NCBI GenBank assembly: GCA_004299485.1 | Contig: SCQP01000008.1 | Span: forward strand, 62,001-126,000 | Direction: 5' to 3' | Origin: Acidobacteriota bacterium | GTDB taxonomy: Bacteria > Acidobacteriota > Terriglobia > Terriglobales > SCQP01 | DNA: 64,000 bases | Shown: positions 53,741-62,418 of the stretch, piece after piece | Numbering within the stretch: position 1 is the first letter of the stretch | Layout: each line of letters starts with the position of its first letter | The notes under the pieces: generated by a model | Seen by the model: the letters and a program-made list of their open reading frames with translations, nothing else | The model's database searches: none | What the model was told of the DNA's origin: nothing | Program-made: the position numbers and the translations under genes

Positions 53741-54763
53741 CTAAATGGCCCAGCGGATGAGCTGGGCACCGGCAGTGTAGCCGGCGCCAACGGCGGCCAG
53801 CAGCACCAAGGCATTGGGATGCAGCAAGCCCTGGTCCTGGGCATCCCGCATGCCCAGCGGAATGGTGGCGGCGGTGGTGTTGCCGAATTTGCCGATGTTG
53901 ACCAGGACTTTGTTGGGATCGAGGCCGAGGCGCTCGCCGGTGGACTTGATGATGCGCAGATTGGCCTGATGGGGGATGAAGCAATCCAGATCACTGGCTT
54001 TGAAGCCGTTGCGGTCGAGAATAGCCTGGCAGATTTCGTACATTTTCAGGACGGCGTACTTGAAGACGGACTGGCCTTCCTGATGGACGAAGTGCTCGCG
54101 CGCCTGGACGGTTTCGACACTGGCAGGACGGCGGCTGCCGCCGGCGGGCATATAGAGGTTGGGGCCACCGACGCCTTCGATCTGGTGGAAGTAATCGAGC
54201 AGGCCATAGGGCTCGTCCGGAGCGGCCGCTTCGAGCAGTACGGCGCCGGCGCCGTCGCCAAAGAGGACGCAGGTGGCGCGGTCGGTGTAATCAATGATGC
54301 TGCTCATGGTATCGGCGCCGATGACCATGACGCGCTTATGCGTGCCGGCGCCGATGAGGCTGGCGCCGGTGGCGAGGGCGTAGAGAAAGCCGCTGCAGGC
54401 GGCGACGACGTCAAAGCCCCAACACTTGGCGCCCAGCTTGTCCTGCACGAGGCAGGCGGTCGAGGGGAAGAGCATGTCGGGCGTGACGGTGGCGACGAGG
54501 ATGGCTTCCACGCTGGAAGCATCGGGGTTGCCGGCAGCATCGATGAGGCCGCGGCGGCGGAGGCAGTCGCGCGAGGCTTCCACCGCCATGTCGCTGGTGG
54601 CCATAACGCCGGGCTCGACGATGTGGCGCTCGGTGATTCCGGTACGGGAGATGATCCAGTCGTGGGAGGTCTCGACCAATCTTTCCAGGTCGGCGTTGGT
54701 GAGCAGGCGGGGAGGCACATAGGTGCCGACGGAGGTGATCTTGGCTCTGACAGGGTTCGACAT
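53741..54763 (-). CDS. fabH: 3-oxoacyl-ACP synthase III
   Basis: The 340-residue enzyme starts fatty acid synthesis by condensing acyl-CoA with malonyl-ACP. The triad is C123 (VAACSGF), H265 (IPHQANLRI) and N295 (FGNTTAAT). TSHDWIISRTGITERH is the typical N-terminal segment. Its upstream gap contains tandem repeats. Confidence 0.96.
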   Translation of the reverse strand: MSNPVRAKITSVGTYVPPRLLTNADLERLVETSHDWIISRTGITERHIVEPGVMATSDMAVEASRDCLRRRGLIDAAGNPDASSVEAILVATVTPDMLFPSTACLVQDKLGAKCWGFDVVAACSGFLYALATGASLIGAGTHKRVMVIGADTMSSIIDYTDRATCVLFGDGAGAVLLEAAAPDEPYGLLDYFHQIEGVGGPNLYMPAGGSRRPASVETVQAREHFVHQEGQSVFKYAVLKMYEICQAILDRNGFKASDLDCFIPHQANLRIIKSTGERLGLDPNKVLVNIGKFGNTTAATIPLGMRDAQDQGLLHPNALVLLAAVGAGYTAGAQLIRWAI

Positions 54764-54800
54764 GGTTGGGGGTGCGAAAGCGGTAGAAGTTCGATTGTAA

Positions 54801-54848
54801 CGGTCTATCGGTCTATCGGTCTATCAGTCTGTCGGTCTGTCGGTCTGC
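54801..54848. repeat. Octamer tandem repeat, CGGTCTAT/CGGTCTGT family
   Basis: Six 8-nt units: CGGTCTAT three times, CAGTCTGT, CGGTCTGT and CGGTCTGC. The same family in inverse orientation lies inside dnaX at 56738-56773. Confidence 0.9.
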
Positions 54849-54879
54849 GGGTCCGCAGAGTTGAAGCGAATTCATCGAG

Positions 54880-54950
54880 AGGGTCCCCAACACGGCGCAT
54901 GCGGCCTATTGAGAGCCGGCCGCGCGGCGCGGCCGCGCTGGGTGCCCGCG
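54880..54950 (-). repeat. Palindromic element, subfamily II, single copy
   Basis: Shares GAGAGC and GCGCTGGGTGCCCGC with the copies near 2.8 kb. The hairpin is GCGCGG-CGCGG-CCGCGC (54922-54938). It is directly upstream of the SRP RNA promoter. Confidence 0.8.
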
Positions 54951-54972
54951 ATTTAGGGAATGCGGCCCGCGA

Positions 54973-54978
54973 TATAAT
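54973..54978 (+). promoter_or_regulatory. Probable -10 box of the SRP RNA
   Basis: A perfect TATAAT lies 8 bases upstream of the predicted RNA 5' end. The region where a -35 box should be (GATTTA, 54950-54955) is weak. Confidence 0.7.
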
Positions 54979-54985
54979 AGACCGT

Positions 54986-55117
54986 CAAGCTTCGGGCCGC
55001 CGTGGGCGTCGCAAGATGCCGACGGCACGCGCGCAAGCTCCGCCTGCGAACCCCGCCAGGTCCGGAAGGAAGCAACGGTAACGGGACTGGACTGTGCAGC
55101 GCGATCCCCGAAGCTTG
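54986..55117 (+). ncRNA. ffs: Signal recognition particle RNA, small bacterial type
   Basis: The conserved domain IV is clear: GAACCCCGCCAGG, TCCGGAAGGAAGCAACGG and CGGGACTGGA. Its ends pair as CAAGCTTCGGG (54986-54996) with CCCGAAGCTTG (55107-55117). It is the RNA of the signal recognition particle and lies directly upstream of dnaX, as in many bacteria. Ends are set by the terminal helix and could extend by a few bases. Confidence 0.95.
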
Positions 55118-55140
55118 GCAATACGACCGCAGCAGTGGTC

Positions 55141-55175
55141 AGTGGCTAGTGGTTTGTGGCTAGCGAAGGCTCGGA
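55141..55175. repeat. Heptamer repeat, TAGCCAC family, copy 2 (inverted)
   Basis: Inverted copy of 1752-1786 with one mismatch, including the unique GCGAAGGCTCGGA flank. It lies between the SRP RNA and dnaX. Confidence 0.85.
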
Positions 55176-55220
55176 CGGGCGGCCGAACTGATAGTGCATT
55201 TCTGCCCCGCTTACTTCACC

Positions 55221-56912
55221 ATGCCTCCTGTGATCGCCAGACGCTACCGGCCGCAAAGCTTCGAGGAAGTGATCGGGCAGGACGCGATTGTACGCACGCT
55301 GCGGAATGCGATCACGAGCGGGCGGGTGGCGCACGGATATATTTTTTCCGGCCATCGCGGGATTGGCAAGACCACCGTGGCGCGCGTTCTGGCCAAGGCG
55401 ATGAACTGCCAGGCGAGTGAGGGGCCAACGCCGGAGCCGTGCCAGCAGTGCGTGAGCTGCACGGAGATCCGCGAGGGTAATGCCGTCGATGTGATCGAGA
55501 TTGATGCCGCCAGCAACCGCGGCATTGACGAGATCCGGGCACTGCGCGAGCGCGTGCGCTACCGGCCGGCGCGGGACCGGTACAAGTTTTTCATCCTGGA
55601 CGAAGCCCATCAGCTCACCGGCGATGCCTTCAACGCGCTGCTGAAGACGCTGGAAGAGCCGCCGGAGTGGGCCATCTTTGTGCTGGCGACGACGGAACCG
55701 GAGGCGCTGCCGGCGACCATCCGCAGCCGCTGCCAGCAGTTTGCGTTCCGGGCAGTGAGTTTCCCGGTGTTGCTCAAGCGGCTGCAGGAGATTTGCGCGG
55801 CAGAAAATGTTGCCGCGGAACCGGAGGCGCTGGAGCTGATTGCTGAAGCCGGCGACGGCTCGGTGCGGGATGCGCTGTCGCTGCTCGATCAGGCCGTCAC
55901 CTACGCGACCGAGGGACTGACGGCGGAGGCGGTGCGCAGTTTGTTGGGACGTGTTGCCGGAGCGGGCATTCGCGGACTGCTGGAAGCGGTGCGCGAGGCG
56001 AGCGCGCATGATCTGCTCGAGCGCGCCGACGAGCTGCTGGCGACGGGCGTGGGGCCAGCGCAGATTTGCGCGCAGATGACGCAGACGGTGCGGAACGTGC
56101 TGGTGGCGCAGGCGGCGCCGGAGGAGCCGGAGTTGATTGCGGCGGGCGAGGGCGAGCGCGCGCTGGCACGCGAGCTGGGCGGATGGTTCCGGGAAGAGGA
56201 GCTGACGCGGTTTCTGCAGATTTTGCTGCGGGTGGCGGGGGATTTCCGGCACGGGCAACAGCAGCGGCTGCATTTTGAGCTGGCGCTGATGAAGATGATG
56301 GAGGCGCGGAAGCTGAGCAGCGTGGAGGAGGTGATCGCGGCGCTAGAGGGGCAGGGGGAAGAGGGAAAAGGGAAAAGGGAAGAGGGAAAAGGGGAAAGGG
56401 AAGAGGGAACGGCAGCGAGGAGCCAGGGGACAGGGACGATCAGCCATCAGCCATCAGCTATCAGCCATCAGCACACGCGCGCGGCCGCGGATCCTACGGT
56501 CGCGGTGAGGGCCGTACTGGAGCGGGAAGGAAAGGCGTCACTGCTGGCGATTTTGGGGGCGGCGGGGTGGCAATGGAATGAAGAGGGCGGGAAGCGGAAG
56601 TTGACGCTGACGTTTGCCGAGGGCGATGGGCGGGCGGCGCTGGCGCAGCAGGCTTCCACGCAAAAGGCGCTGACGGCGGCGTGCTTGAAGGCAATGGGGG
56701 CGGCGCCGGAGATCAGCGTCATCCTTGACGGCGCGGGACCGACAGACCGACAGACCGAGAGATCGACAGACCCAGCGCCGGCGCTGCCGGGGAGTCCAGA
56801 GGAGCGGGCGGAAAATCATCCCTTGCTGCGGCAGTTGAAAGCGCAGATTCCGATGCATGTGCTGCGGACGCGGGCGCTGCCGGCGAGTGAAGCTAAAGGA
56901 AAGGGCCAATGA
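55221..56912 (+). CDS. dnaX: DNA polymerase III subunits gamma and tau
   Basis: About 563 residues from MPPVIARRYRPQSFEEVIGQ. The clamp-loader ATPase has Walker A GHRGIGKT (44-51), zinc ligands C63, C74, C77 and C80, and DEAH at 127-130. Domain III reaches about residue 370. The linker and C-terminal part contain three different short tandem repeats translated in frame: residues 379-397 (EEGKGKREEGKG), 407-417 (ISHQPSAISHQH) and 506-518 (PTDRQTERSTDP). A GTG nine codons upstream is an alternative start. It overlaps ybaB by 4 nt. Confidence 0.95.
   Translation: MPPVIARRYRPQSFEEVIGQDAIVRTLRNAITSGRVAHGYIFSGHRGIGKTTVARVLAKAMNCQASEGPTPEPCQQCVSCTEIREGNAVDVIEIDAASNRGIDEIRALRERVRYRPARDRYKFFILDEAHQLTGDAFNALLKTLEEPPEWAIFVLATTEPEALPATIRSRCQQFAFRAVSFPVLLKRLQEICAAENVAAEPEALELIAEAGDGSVRDALSLLDQAVTYATEGLTAEAVRSLLGRVAGAGIRGLLEAVREASAHDLLERADELLATGVGPAQICAQMTQTVRNVLVAQAAPEEPELIAAGEGERALARELGGWFREEELTRFLQILLRVAGDFRHGQQQRLHFELALMKMMEARKLSSVEEVIAALEGQGEEGKGKREEGKGEREEGTAARSQGTGTISHQPSAISHQHTRAAADPTVAVRAVLEREGKASLLAILGAAGWQWNEEGGKRKLTLTFAEGDGRAALAQQASTQKALTAACLKAMGAAPEISVILDGAGPTDRQTERSTDPAPALPGSPEERAENHPLLRQLKAQIPMHVLRTRALPASEAKGKGQ
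56356..56411 (+). repeat. Heptamer tandem repeat GGGAAAA/GGGAAGA in dnaX
   Basis: Eight 7-nt units such as GGGAAGA, GGGAAAA, GGGAAAA, GGGAAGA. They are translated as an acidic/basic low-complexity segment of the tau linker. Confidence 0.88.
56439..56473 (+). repeat. Heptamer tandem repeat ATCAGCC in dnaX
   Basis: Five units ATCAGCC, ATCAGCC, ATCAGCT, ATCAGCC, ATCAGCA, in frame in the tau linker. Confidence 0.88.
56738..56773 (+). repeat. Octamer tandem repeat ACCGACAG in dnaX
   Basis: Four 8-nt units, ACCGACAG, ACCGACAG, ACCGAGAG, ATCGACAG, then ACCC; reverse complement family of the array at 54801. Confidence 0.88.
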
Positions 56913-57220
56913 ACTTCGACTTGAATCAAATGCAGTCGCTGCTGGGCGAGGCGCGCAAGCACTACGAAGAGCTGCGGCAAAAGATGGCGCGCACGACGGT
57001 CGAGGCGACAGCGGGCGCGGGCATGGTGACGGTGAAGATGAGCGGGGATAAGCAACTGCTGGAGGTCAAGCTCGACCCGGAAGTGGTCAAGAATGATCCC
57101 GATATGCTGCCGGACCTGATCCGCGCGGCGGTCAACGACGCTTCACGGCGGGTGGATGAAATGGTGAAGTCGGAACTGGGCGGACTGATGGGCAACATGC
57201 CGCTGCCGGGATTGTTTTAG
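56909..57220 (+). CDS. ybaB: YbaB/EbfC nucleoid-associated protein
   Basis: The 103-residue protein is helical at both ends with the central [30 protein letters not shown] strand region of the family. It binds DNA as a dimer. It sits between dnaX and recR, the conserved order, and starts at the overlapping ATGA. Confidence 0.95.
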   Translation: MNFDLNQMQSLLGEARKHYEELRQKMARTTVEATAGAGMVTVKMSGDKQLLEVKLDPEVVKNDPDMLPDLIRAAVNDASRRVDEMVKSELGGLMGNMPLPGLF

Positions 57221-57234
57221 GCCAGGCGACTGCT

Positions 57235-57849
57235 ATGGAACTTGCGCCGCCGCTGAAACGCCTGATCGATGCCCTGCATCGGCTGCCCGGCGTGGGGCAG
57301 AAGTCGGCACAACGGATTGCGTTTCATCTGCTGAACGCGCCGGAGGAGCAGACGCGCGAGCTGGCGGAGGCGGTGGCCACGCTGCGGGAGCAATTGCACT
57401 TCTGCTCGGTGTGCAACAACATCACTGACTGCGATCCATGCGGGTACTGCGGGGATGCGCAGCGTGATGCGTCGGTGGTGTGCGTGGTTGAGGAACCGCA
57501 TAACATTGTCGCGGTGGAGAAATCGGGACAATTTCACGGGCAGTATCACGTGCTGGGCGGTGCAATTGCGCCGCTGGCGGGGATTGGGCCGGAGCAGTTG
57601 AAGATTCCTTCGCTGCTGGCGCGGCTGCGGGCCACGGGCGCGGGCGGCGAGCCGGTGGTGCGGGAGATCATTATAGCCACCGATCCCAACGCCGAGGGCG
57701 AGGCGACGGCGCTGTATCTGGCGCGGCTGCTGAAGCCGCTGGGCGTGCGGGTGAGCCGCATCGGGATGGGGATTCCGGTGGGCAGCGAGATCGAGCACGC
57801 CGATGCGGTGACCATGTCGCGGGCGCTCGAAGGGAGACAAGAACTGTGA
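57235..57849 (+). CDS. recR: Recombination protein RecR
   Basis: The 204-residue protein has the HhH region ([17 protein letters not shown]), a C4 zinc finger ([16 protein letters not shown]) and the Toprim domain ([23 protein letters not shown]). It acts with RecF/RecO in gap repair. It follows ybaB by 14 bases and overlaps rimO by 4 nt. Confidence 0.96.
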   Translation: MELAPPLKRLIDALHRLPGVGQKSAQRIAFHLLNAPEEQTRELAEAVATLREQLHFCSVCNNITDCDPCGYCGDAQRDASVVCVVEEPHNIVAVEKSGQFHGQYHVLGGAIAPLAGIGPEQLKIPSLLARLRATGAGGEPVVREIIIATDPNAEGEATALYLARLLKPLGVRVSRIGMGIPVGSEIEHADAVTMSRALEGRQEL

Positions 57850-59276
57850 GCGAGAGCGAGCCGAAAACGGTGGGGTTTGTCAGCCTCGGCTGCCCAAAGA
57901 ACCTCGTGGACTCCGAGGTGATGATGGGCATGCTGCAGAAAAACGGCTGGCGCGTCACCGCCGATGCCAGCGACGCCGATGTGCTGGTGGTGAATACGTG
58001 CAGCTTCATCGAACCAGCGCAACGCGAAAGCATTGACACCATTCTGGAGATGGCCGCGCAGAAGAAGAACGGGCGCGCGAAGCGGCTGGTGGTAGCCGGA
58101 TGCCTGGTGGAGCGGTTCCGGGGCGAACTGCAGAAGGAGATGCCCGAGATTGATGCGCTGATCGGGACGAATGAACTGCAGCAGATTGAAGCGGCGTGCT
58201 CCGGGACCTCGACTGGCGCGGGGCCCCGCTCGGCTGCGCCGAGCGACCCGCTTAGGTCGCTGCTGCCGATCCTGCCGCAGGATTTTTTTGATCCCAGTCC
58301 GGCGGCGCCGTATCTGTACGATGACCTGACGCCGCGGCTGCGGGCGACGCCGAAGCATTCGGCGTATGTGAAGATCGCCGAAGGGTGCGATCATCCGTGC
58401 AGCTTTTGCGTGATTCCGAAGTATCGCGGCCGCTTCCGCAGCCGGCGGTTTGAGTCGGTGGTGAACGAGGCGCGACGGCTGGCGGGCGAGGGCGCGCGCG
58501 AGCTGGTGCTGATTGGGCAGGACACGACCTGCTACGGCGAAGACCTGGGGCTGAAGGACGGACTGGCGGCGCTGCTCGGGCGGCTGGCGGGCGTGGCGGC
58601 GGAGTCCGAGACGCTGCGCTGGATCCGGACGCTGTATTTTTATCCAAACAAGGTCAAGCAGCCGCTGCTTGACACGATCGCGGCGCACCCGGAGCTGTGC
58701 AAGTACGTGGACATGCCGCTGCAACATGCCGCCGCGGGCGTGCTGAAGCGGATGAAGCGCGGCGGGTCGGGGGAGATTTTTCTGAAGCTGATCGAGCGGA
58801 TTCGGGCGACGATTCCGGGCGTGGCGCTGCGGACGTCGTTCATCGTGGGCTTTCCGGGCGAGACTGAGGCGGAGTTTGAGGAGCTGTGCACGTTCGTGCG
58901 CGAGGTCGAGTTTGACTGGATGGGCGTGTTCGCGTACTCCGATGAGGCGATTAATCAGGCGGTGCATCTTGAGGGCAAAGTGCCGCAGGCGGTAATCGAG
59001 CAGCGCAAGAAGAAGCTGATGCAGATGCAGCGCGCGATCTCGCGGCGGCGGCGCAAGGCAATGATCGGGCGGACCGTGCCGGTGCTGGTGGAAGGCCCGA
59101 GCAGCGAGACCGAGCTGCTGTGGGAAGGCCGGATCGAGGGGCAGGCGCCGGAGATTGACGGCAAGGTACTGATCAACGATTGTGCCGAGGGTACTGAGCT
59201 GCGGACCGGGATTTTGGCGCGGGCGGAGATCACCGGAGCGCAGGATTACGATCTACTCGCACGGCTCGTACAATAA
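57846..59276 (+). CDS. rimO: Ribosomal protein S12 methylthiotransferase with in-frame hairpin element
   Basis: The 476-residue radical SAM enzyme methylthiolates S12. The N-terminal UPF0004 domain begins [16 protein letters not shown], and the radical SAM cluster is C181, C185, C188 ([10 protein letters not shown]). The TRAM domain is at the end ([15 protein letters not shown]). Residues about 122-138 ([17 protein letters not shown]) are the translation of the element at 58209-58260 and lie between the two domains, where RimO normally has a short linker. It starts at GTG overlapping recR. Confidence 0.94.
   Translation: MSESEPKTVGFVSLGCPKNLVDSEVMMGMLQKNGWRVTADASDADVLVVNTCSFIEPAQRESIDTILEMAAQKKNGRAKRLVVAGCLVERFRGELQKEMPEIDALIGTNELQQIEAACSGTSTGAGPRSAAPSDPLRSLLPILPQDFFDPSPAAPYLYDDLTPRLRATPKHSAYVKIAEGCDHPCSFCVIPKYRGRFRSRRFESVVNEARRLAGEGARELVLIGQDTTCYGEDLGLKDGLAALLGRLAGVAAESETLRWIRTLYFYPNKVKQPLLDTIAAHPELCKYVDMPLQHAAAGVLKRMKRGGSGEIFLKLIERIRATIPGVALRTSFIVGFPGETEAEFEELCTFVREVEFDWMGVFAYSDEAINQAVHLEGKVPQAVIEQRKKKLMQMQRAISRRRRKAMIGRTVPVLVEGPSSETELLWEGRIEGQAPEIDGKVLINDCAEGTELRTGILARAEITGAQDYDLLARLVQ
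58209..58260 (+). repeat. Palindromic element, subfamily I, short copy in rimO
   Basis: Begins TCGACTGGCGCGGGGCC. The hairpin is CGCTCGG-CTGCG-CCGAGCG (58227-58245). The loop equals that of the other subfamily I copies, while the stem is wholly different but perfectly paired. Confidence 0.9.
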
Positions 59277-59281
59277 GAGCC

Positions 59282-59446
59282 ATGCGCTGCCCGATATGCC
59301 ACAAACCGGTGGCGGAAGATGACCCGGAATTCCCCTTCTGCAGCCAGCGCTGCCGGACGATTGATTTGGGCAACTGGGCGAGTGGCGTCTACCGCGTGCC
59401 GGTAAAACCGGACGAACCTGACTCTCCGCCCGACGAGAAACAATAG
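59282..59446 (+). CDS. yacG: DNA gyrase inhibitor YacG-like zinc protein
   Basis: The 54-residue protein MRCPICHKPV to SGVYRVPVKP has CPIC and CSQRC (C-x2-C and C-x3-C), as in YacG, which binds zinc and gyrase. It follows rimO by 5 bases. Confidence 0.9.
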   Translation: MRCPICHKPVAEDDPEFPFCSQRCRTIDLGNWASGVYRVPVKPDEPDSPPDEKQ

Positions 59447-59501
59447 TTCGTAGATTACCCAGTTGAGAGGCGGCGGGAGTGTGGCATAGATTGTCTATGT
59501 C

Positions 59502-59831
59502 ATGCGTCCTGATGAGATTCCGCCGGGAACGCTGGTGCTGCTGATTCTGGTCACGCTCGAACGGCAGGCGCCACTGCACGGGTTTGAGATTGCCGAAGCC
59601 ATTGAGCGGCGGTCGGAGGACGTGCTGCGAGTGGAAGAGGGGTCGCTGTATCCGGCGCTGCAGCGGATGCTGGTGAAAGGCTGGATCGTGGGCGAGTGGG
59701 GCCAGACGAGCGAGAACCGGCGCGCCCGCTATTACCGGCTGACGCCTGCCGGGCGGAAGCAATTGACGGCGGAGCGGGCGCAGTTTGCGCGGGTAATGGG
59801 CGCGGTGGGAAAGGTGCTGCAGCCGGTATGA
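59502..59831 (+). CDS. PadR-family transcription regulator
   Basis: The 109-residue winged-helix protein has LVLLILVTLERQAPLHGFEIAEAI and the PadR signature VEEGSLYPALQRMLVKGWI, then RRARYYRLTPAGRKQL. It overlaps the permease gene by 4 nt and probably represses that operon. Confidence 0.94.
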   Translation: MRPDEIPPGTLVLLILVTLERQAPLHGFEIAEAIERRSEDVLRVEEGSLYPALQRMLVKGWIVGEWGQTSENRRARYYRLTPAGRKQLTAERAQFARVMGAVGKVLQPV

Positions 59832-62416
59832 GCTGGCCTGGCGAATGCGCGCGGCGGGTGTGGATGCTGGTGGGTCAGCGGCGCTGGCGGCGCGAGCTCA
59901 GCGAGGAGATGCGGCTGCACCGGGAGCTGCGGGGCGGTGGCGCACGACGCTTCGGCAATGAGCTGCGGCTGCTGGAGCGCAGCCAGGCGCAGTGGGGCTG
60001 GACGTGGCTGGAGACCTGGGCGCAGGACATCCGCCACGGCCTGCGGCTGCTGCGGCGCACGCCGCTGATCACGGCGCTGGCGCTGGTATCGCTGGGGCTG
60101 GGGATCGGCGCCACGACGGCGCTATTCACGCTGACCGATGCGGTGCTGCTGCGGCCGCTGCCAGTGAGTCATCCGGAACGGCTGGTCTGGCTGCAGACAA
60201 GATTTGGCTTCAGCCCGCGGATGTTTAGCCGCCTTCAGGAGCAGAACGGACTTTTCGCCGGCGTTGCTGCCGCTGACGATGTAATGCTGCCGACTGCGGG
60301 CGGGGGGCGTGCGTCGAATCTCTTGGTCAGCGGCAGTTATTTCGGCACACTCGGCTTGCACGCCGAACGCGGGCGTCTGCTCGCTGCCAGCGACGATTAT
60401 GAAGGCTGCCCAGCGATAGCCGATATCAGCGACGCGTTCTGGCGCAGTCATTATCAAGCTTCCCTCACGGCGCTGGGCTCGGCCATCGAACTTGGCGCGC
60501 AATGGTTTGATGTTGTCGGGGTCACGCCACCCGGATTTTCGGGCACGATAGCGGGCCGGGGATTCGACCTCGCCCTGCCGTTGTGCGACGAGAGCATCGT
60601 GCTCGGGCCCAACAATTATGGCGAGGCCTGGGGCGACTCGACCAACCTCAATGTGTACGCCCGCCTGCTGCCTGGTGAAAACGCAAGACAAGCGCAGGCC
60701 CGGCTGAACGCCGTCGAGCAACAACTGATCGCAGCCATGCCTGCGGACACACTCGTGGCGCAACGAAAGTCTTTCCGCGTACGGTTGGAGTCCGCTTCGC
60801 AGCGGCCGTCGGCCCTACGCATAAATCTGGGTGCGCCAATTGTGGCTTTACTCGGAATTGCCGGGCTGGTCTGGCTGCTGGCTTGCGCGAATCTCACGGC
60901 ACTGATGCTGGCACGTGCGTCGGCACGGCAACCGGAAATCGCCATGCGCCTTGCGCTTGGCGCGTCGCGGGCGCGGCTGGTGCGGCAGCTAATCACCGAA
61001 AGTATTCTGCTTACTCTCGGTGGCCTGGCGCTCGCGTGGCCGCTCGCGGTCTGGGCGTGCCGTGCCGCCGTAGCGTTCTGGTCGATGCACGGCACTGCAC
61101 CGGCCCTGGATCTCAGGACCGATTTCCGGGTGCTGCTCTTCCTCACCGGTCTGACGGTGGCAACGGCGCTGCTGATGGGCTTGTGGCCGTCGCTGCGGGC
61201 GAGCGACGCGCAGCTCAGCTCGAGCGCGCGGCAGAACCGCCCGCGTGCGGCGCTGGGGTGGCGGATGATCGCCGGGCAGCTCGCACTGGCGCTGGTGCTG
61301 CTTGCCGCGGCAGGGTTGTTCGCACGCTCGCTGGCGGAGCTTACTGGGCCCAGCAAGGGCTTTGACGCTCGTCATGTCTTGCTGGTTGAATACCCAGTGG
61401 TACGTGGCGCCAGCAGGGCCGAGATTACGCGGCTGGTTGCCGTGCGGCAAACGGCTATGGAGCGCATTAAGGTCCTTCCGGGCGTCGAGGACATCGCCGC
61501 CGCCCGCACGATTCCGGCCGGATGGGAGTCCACGCTGACGGCAACCGTTTGGCCCAAGGCCGATGGCGGTCACTGGCGGGCCGCGCTCTTCAATGCCGTA
61601 TCGCCTGGTTACTTCGCCACGCTGCGCACACCGGTATTGCAGGGGCGGACGTTCGAGCCCAGCGACATCGATCAGCCGGTGGTGATCATCGACTCTGCCC
61701 TCGCCAGGATGTTGTTTCCCGGCCACAACCCCATTGGCGAAACTTTCGAGGCCTACACTGGCCCCAAGGGCCGGCGCACGGTGCGAGTCGTCGGCCTGGT
61801 CGCTGATACCCACAACTGGCAGTTGCAGCGGGCCGCACCGCCGACCGCCTACATTCCGATCACCGGCGTGTTCTGGCCGGCTTCGACGCTCTTTGTGCGC
61901 ACGCCGCTTTCGGCCGCTGCGTTGGGCGAGGAGGTCCGGCACGCGCTCGGCAGCAGCGCCGCATTCACCGTCCAGCCGTTTACCGCGCTGATGGACCAGG
62001 GCATCAAGCCGCAGCGCATGCTGACGTGGCTGGCGGCGTTGTTTGGCGGCTTAGGGGTGGTGCTGGCCGGGCTGGGGCTGTACGGCGTGACGGCCTACAA
62101 TGCCCTGCGGCGGAGGCGGGAGTTTGGCATTCGTGTGGCCTTGGGCGCAGGCGAGGGCACGATTGCTCGGCAGGTGCTGCGGGAGGCGGGCGTGGCGCTG
62201 GCGGCGGGGCTGGTCATCGGCGGAGGCGTGGCGTTCACGCTGGCGCGCGTGCTGCGGGCAGAGCTGGGCAGGGTGCTGTACGGCGTGAAGGCGCAGGATG
62301 CGGCGGCGTGGGCGGGCGCGGTTGCGCTGCTGTGCGCGGTTGCCTTGCTGGCGGCGTGGTGGCCGGCGCGGCGCGCGGCGCGAGCCGATGCGATGGCGGC
62401 GCTGCGGGAGGAATAG
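59828..62416 (+). CDS. MacB-like FtsX permease, first of a tandem pair
   Basis: About 862 residues from MSWPGECARRVWMLVGQRRW. The N-terminus has RRELSEEMRLHRELRGGG and the anchor LRLLRRTPLITALALVSLGLGIGATTALFTL, then a MacB-type periplasmic domain and two FtsX-like halves. It matches the acidobacterial duplicated orphan permease type, which lacks an ATPase neighbour. The second copy follows after 2 bases. Confidence 0.93.
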   Translation: MSWPGECARRVWMLVGQRRWRRELSEEMRLHRELRGGGARRFGNELRLLERSQAQWGWTWLETWAQDIRHGLRLLRRTPLITALALVSLGLGIGATTALFTLTDAVLLRPLPVSHPERLVWLQTRFGFSPRMFSRLQEQNGLFAGVAAADDVMLPTAGGGRASNLLVSGSYFGTLGLHAERGRLLAASDDYEGCPAIADISDAFWRSHYQASLTALGSAIELGAQWFDVVGVTPPGFSGTIAGRGFDLALPLCDESIVLGPNNYGEAWGDSTNLNVYARLLPGENARQAQARLNAVEQQLIAAMPADTLVAQRKSFRVRLESASQRPSALRINLGAPIVALLGIAGLVWLLACANLTALMLARASARQPEIAMRLALGASRARLVRQLITESILLTLGGLALAWPLAVWACRAAVAFWSMHGTAPALDLRTDFRVLLFLTGLTVATALLMGLWPSLRASDAQLSSSARQNRPRAALGWRMIAGQLALALVLLAAAGLFARSLAELTGPSKGFDARHVLLVEYPVVRGASRAEITRLVAVRQTAMERIKVLPGVEDIAAARTIPAGWESTLTATVWPKADGGHWRAALFNAVSPGYFATLRTPVLQGRTFEPSDIDQPVVIIDSALARMLFPGHNPIGETFEAYTGPKGRRTVRVVGLVADTHNWQLQRAAPPTAYIPITGVFWPASTLFVRTPLSAAALGEEVRHALGSSAAFTVQPFTALMDQGIKPQRMLTWLAALFGGLGVVLAGLGLYGVTAYNALRRRREFGIRVALGAGEGTIARQVLREAGVALAAGLVIGGGVAFTLARVLRAELGRVLYGVKAQDAAAWAGAVALLCAVALLAAWWPARRAARADAMAALREE

Positions 62417-62418
62417 GC

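Noticed and set aside
56356-56411. Programmed frameshift site in dnaX
   Set aside because: The A-rich units (GGGAAAA) could slip, but there is no clear slippery heptamer with downstream structure and no short gamma end that fits; I treat it as a tandem repeat.
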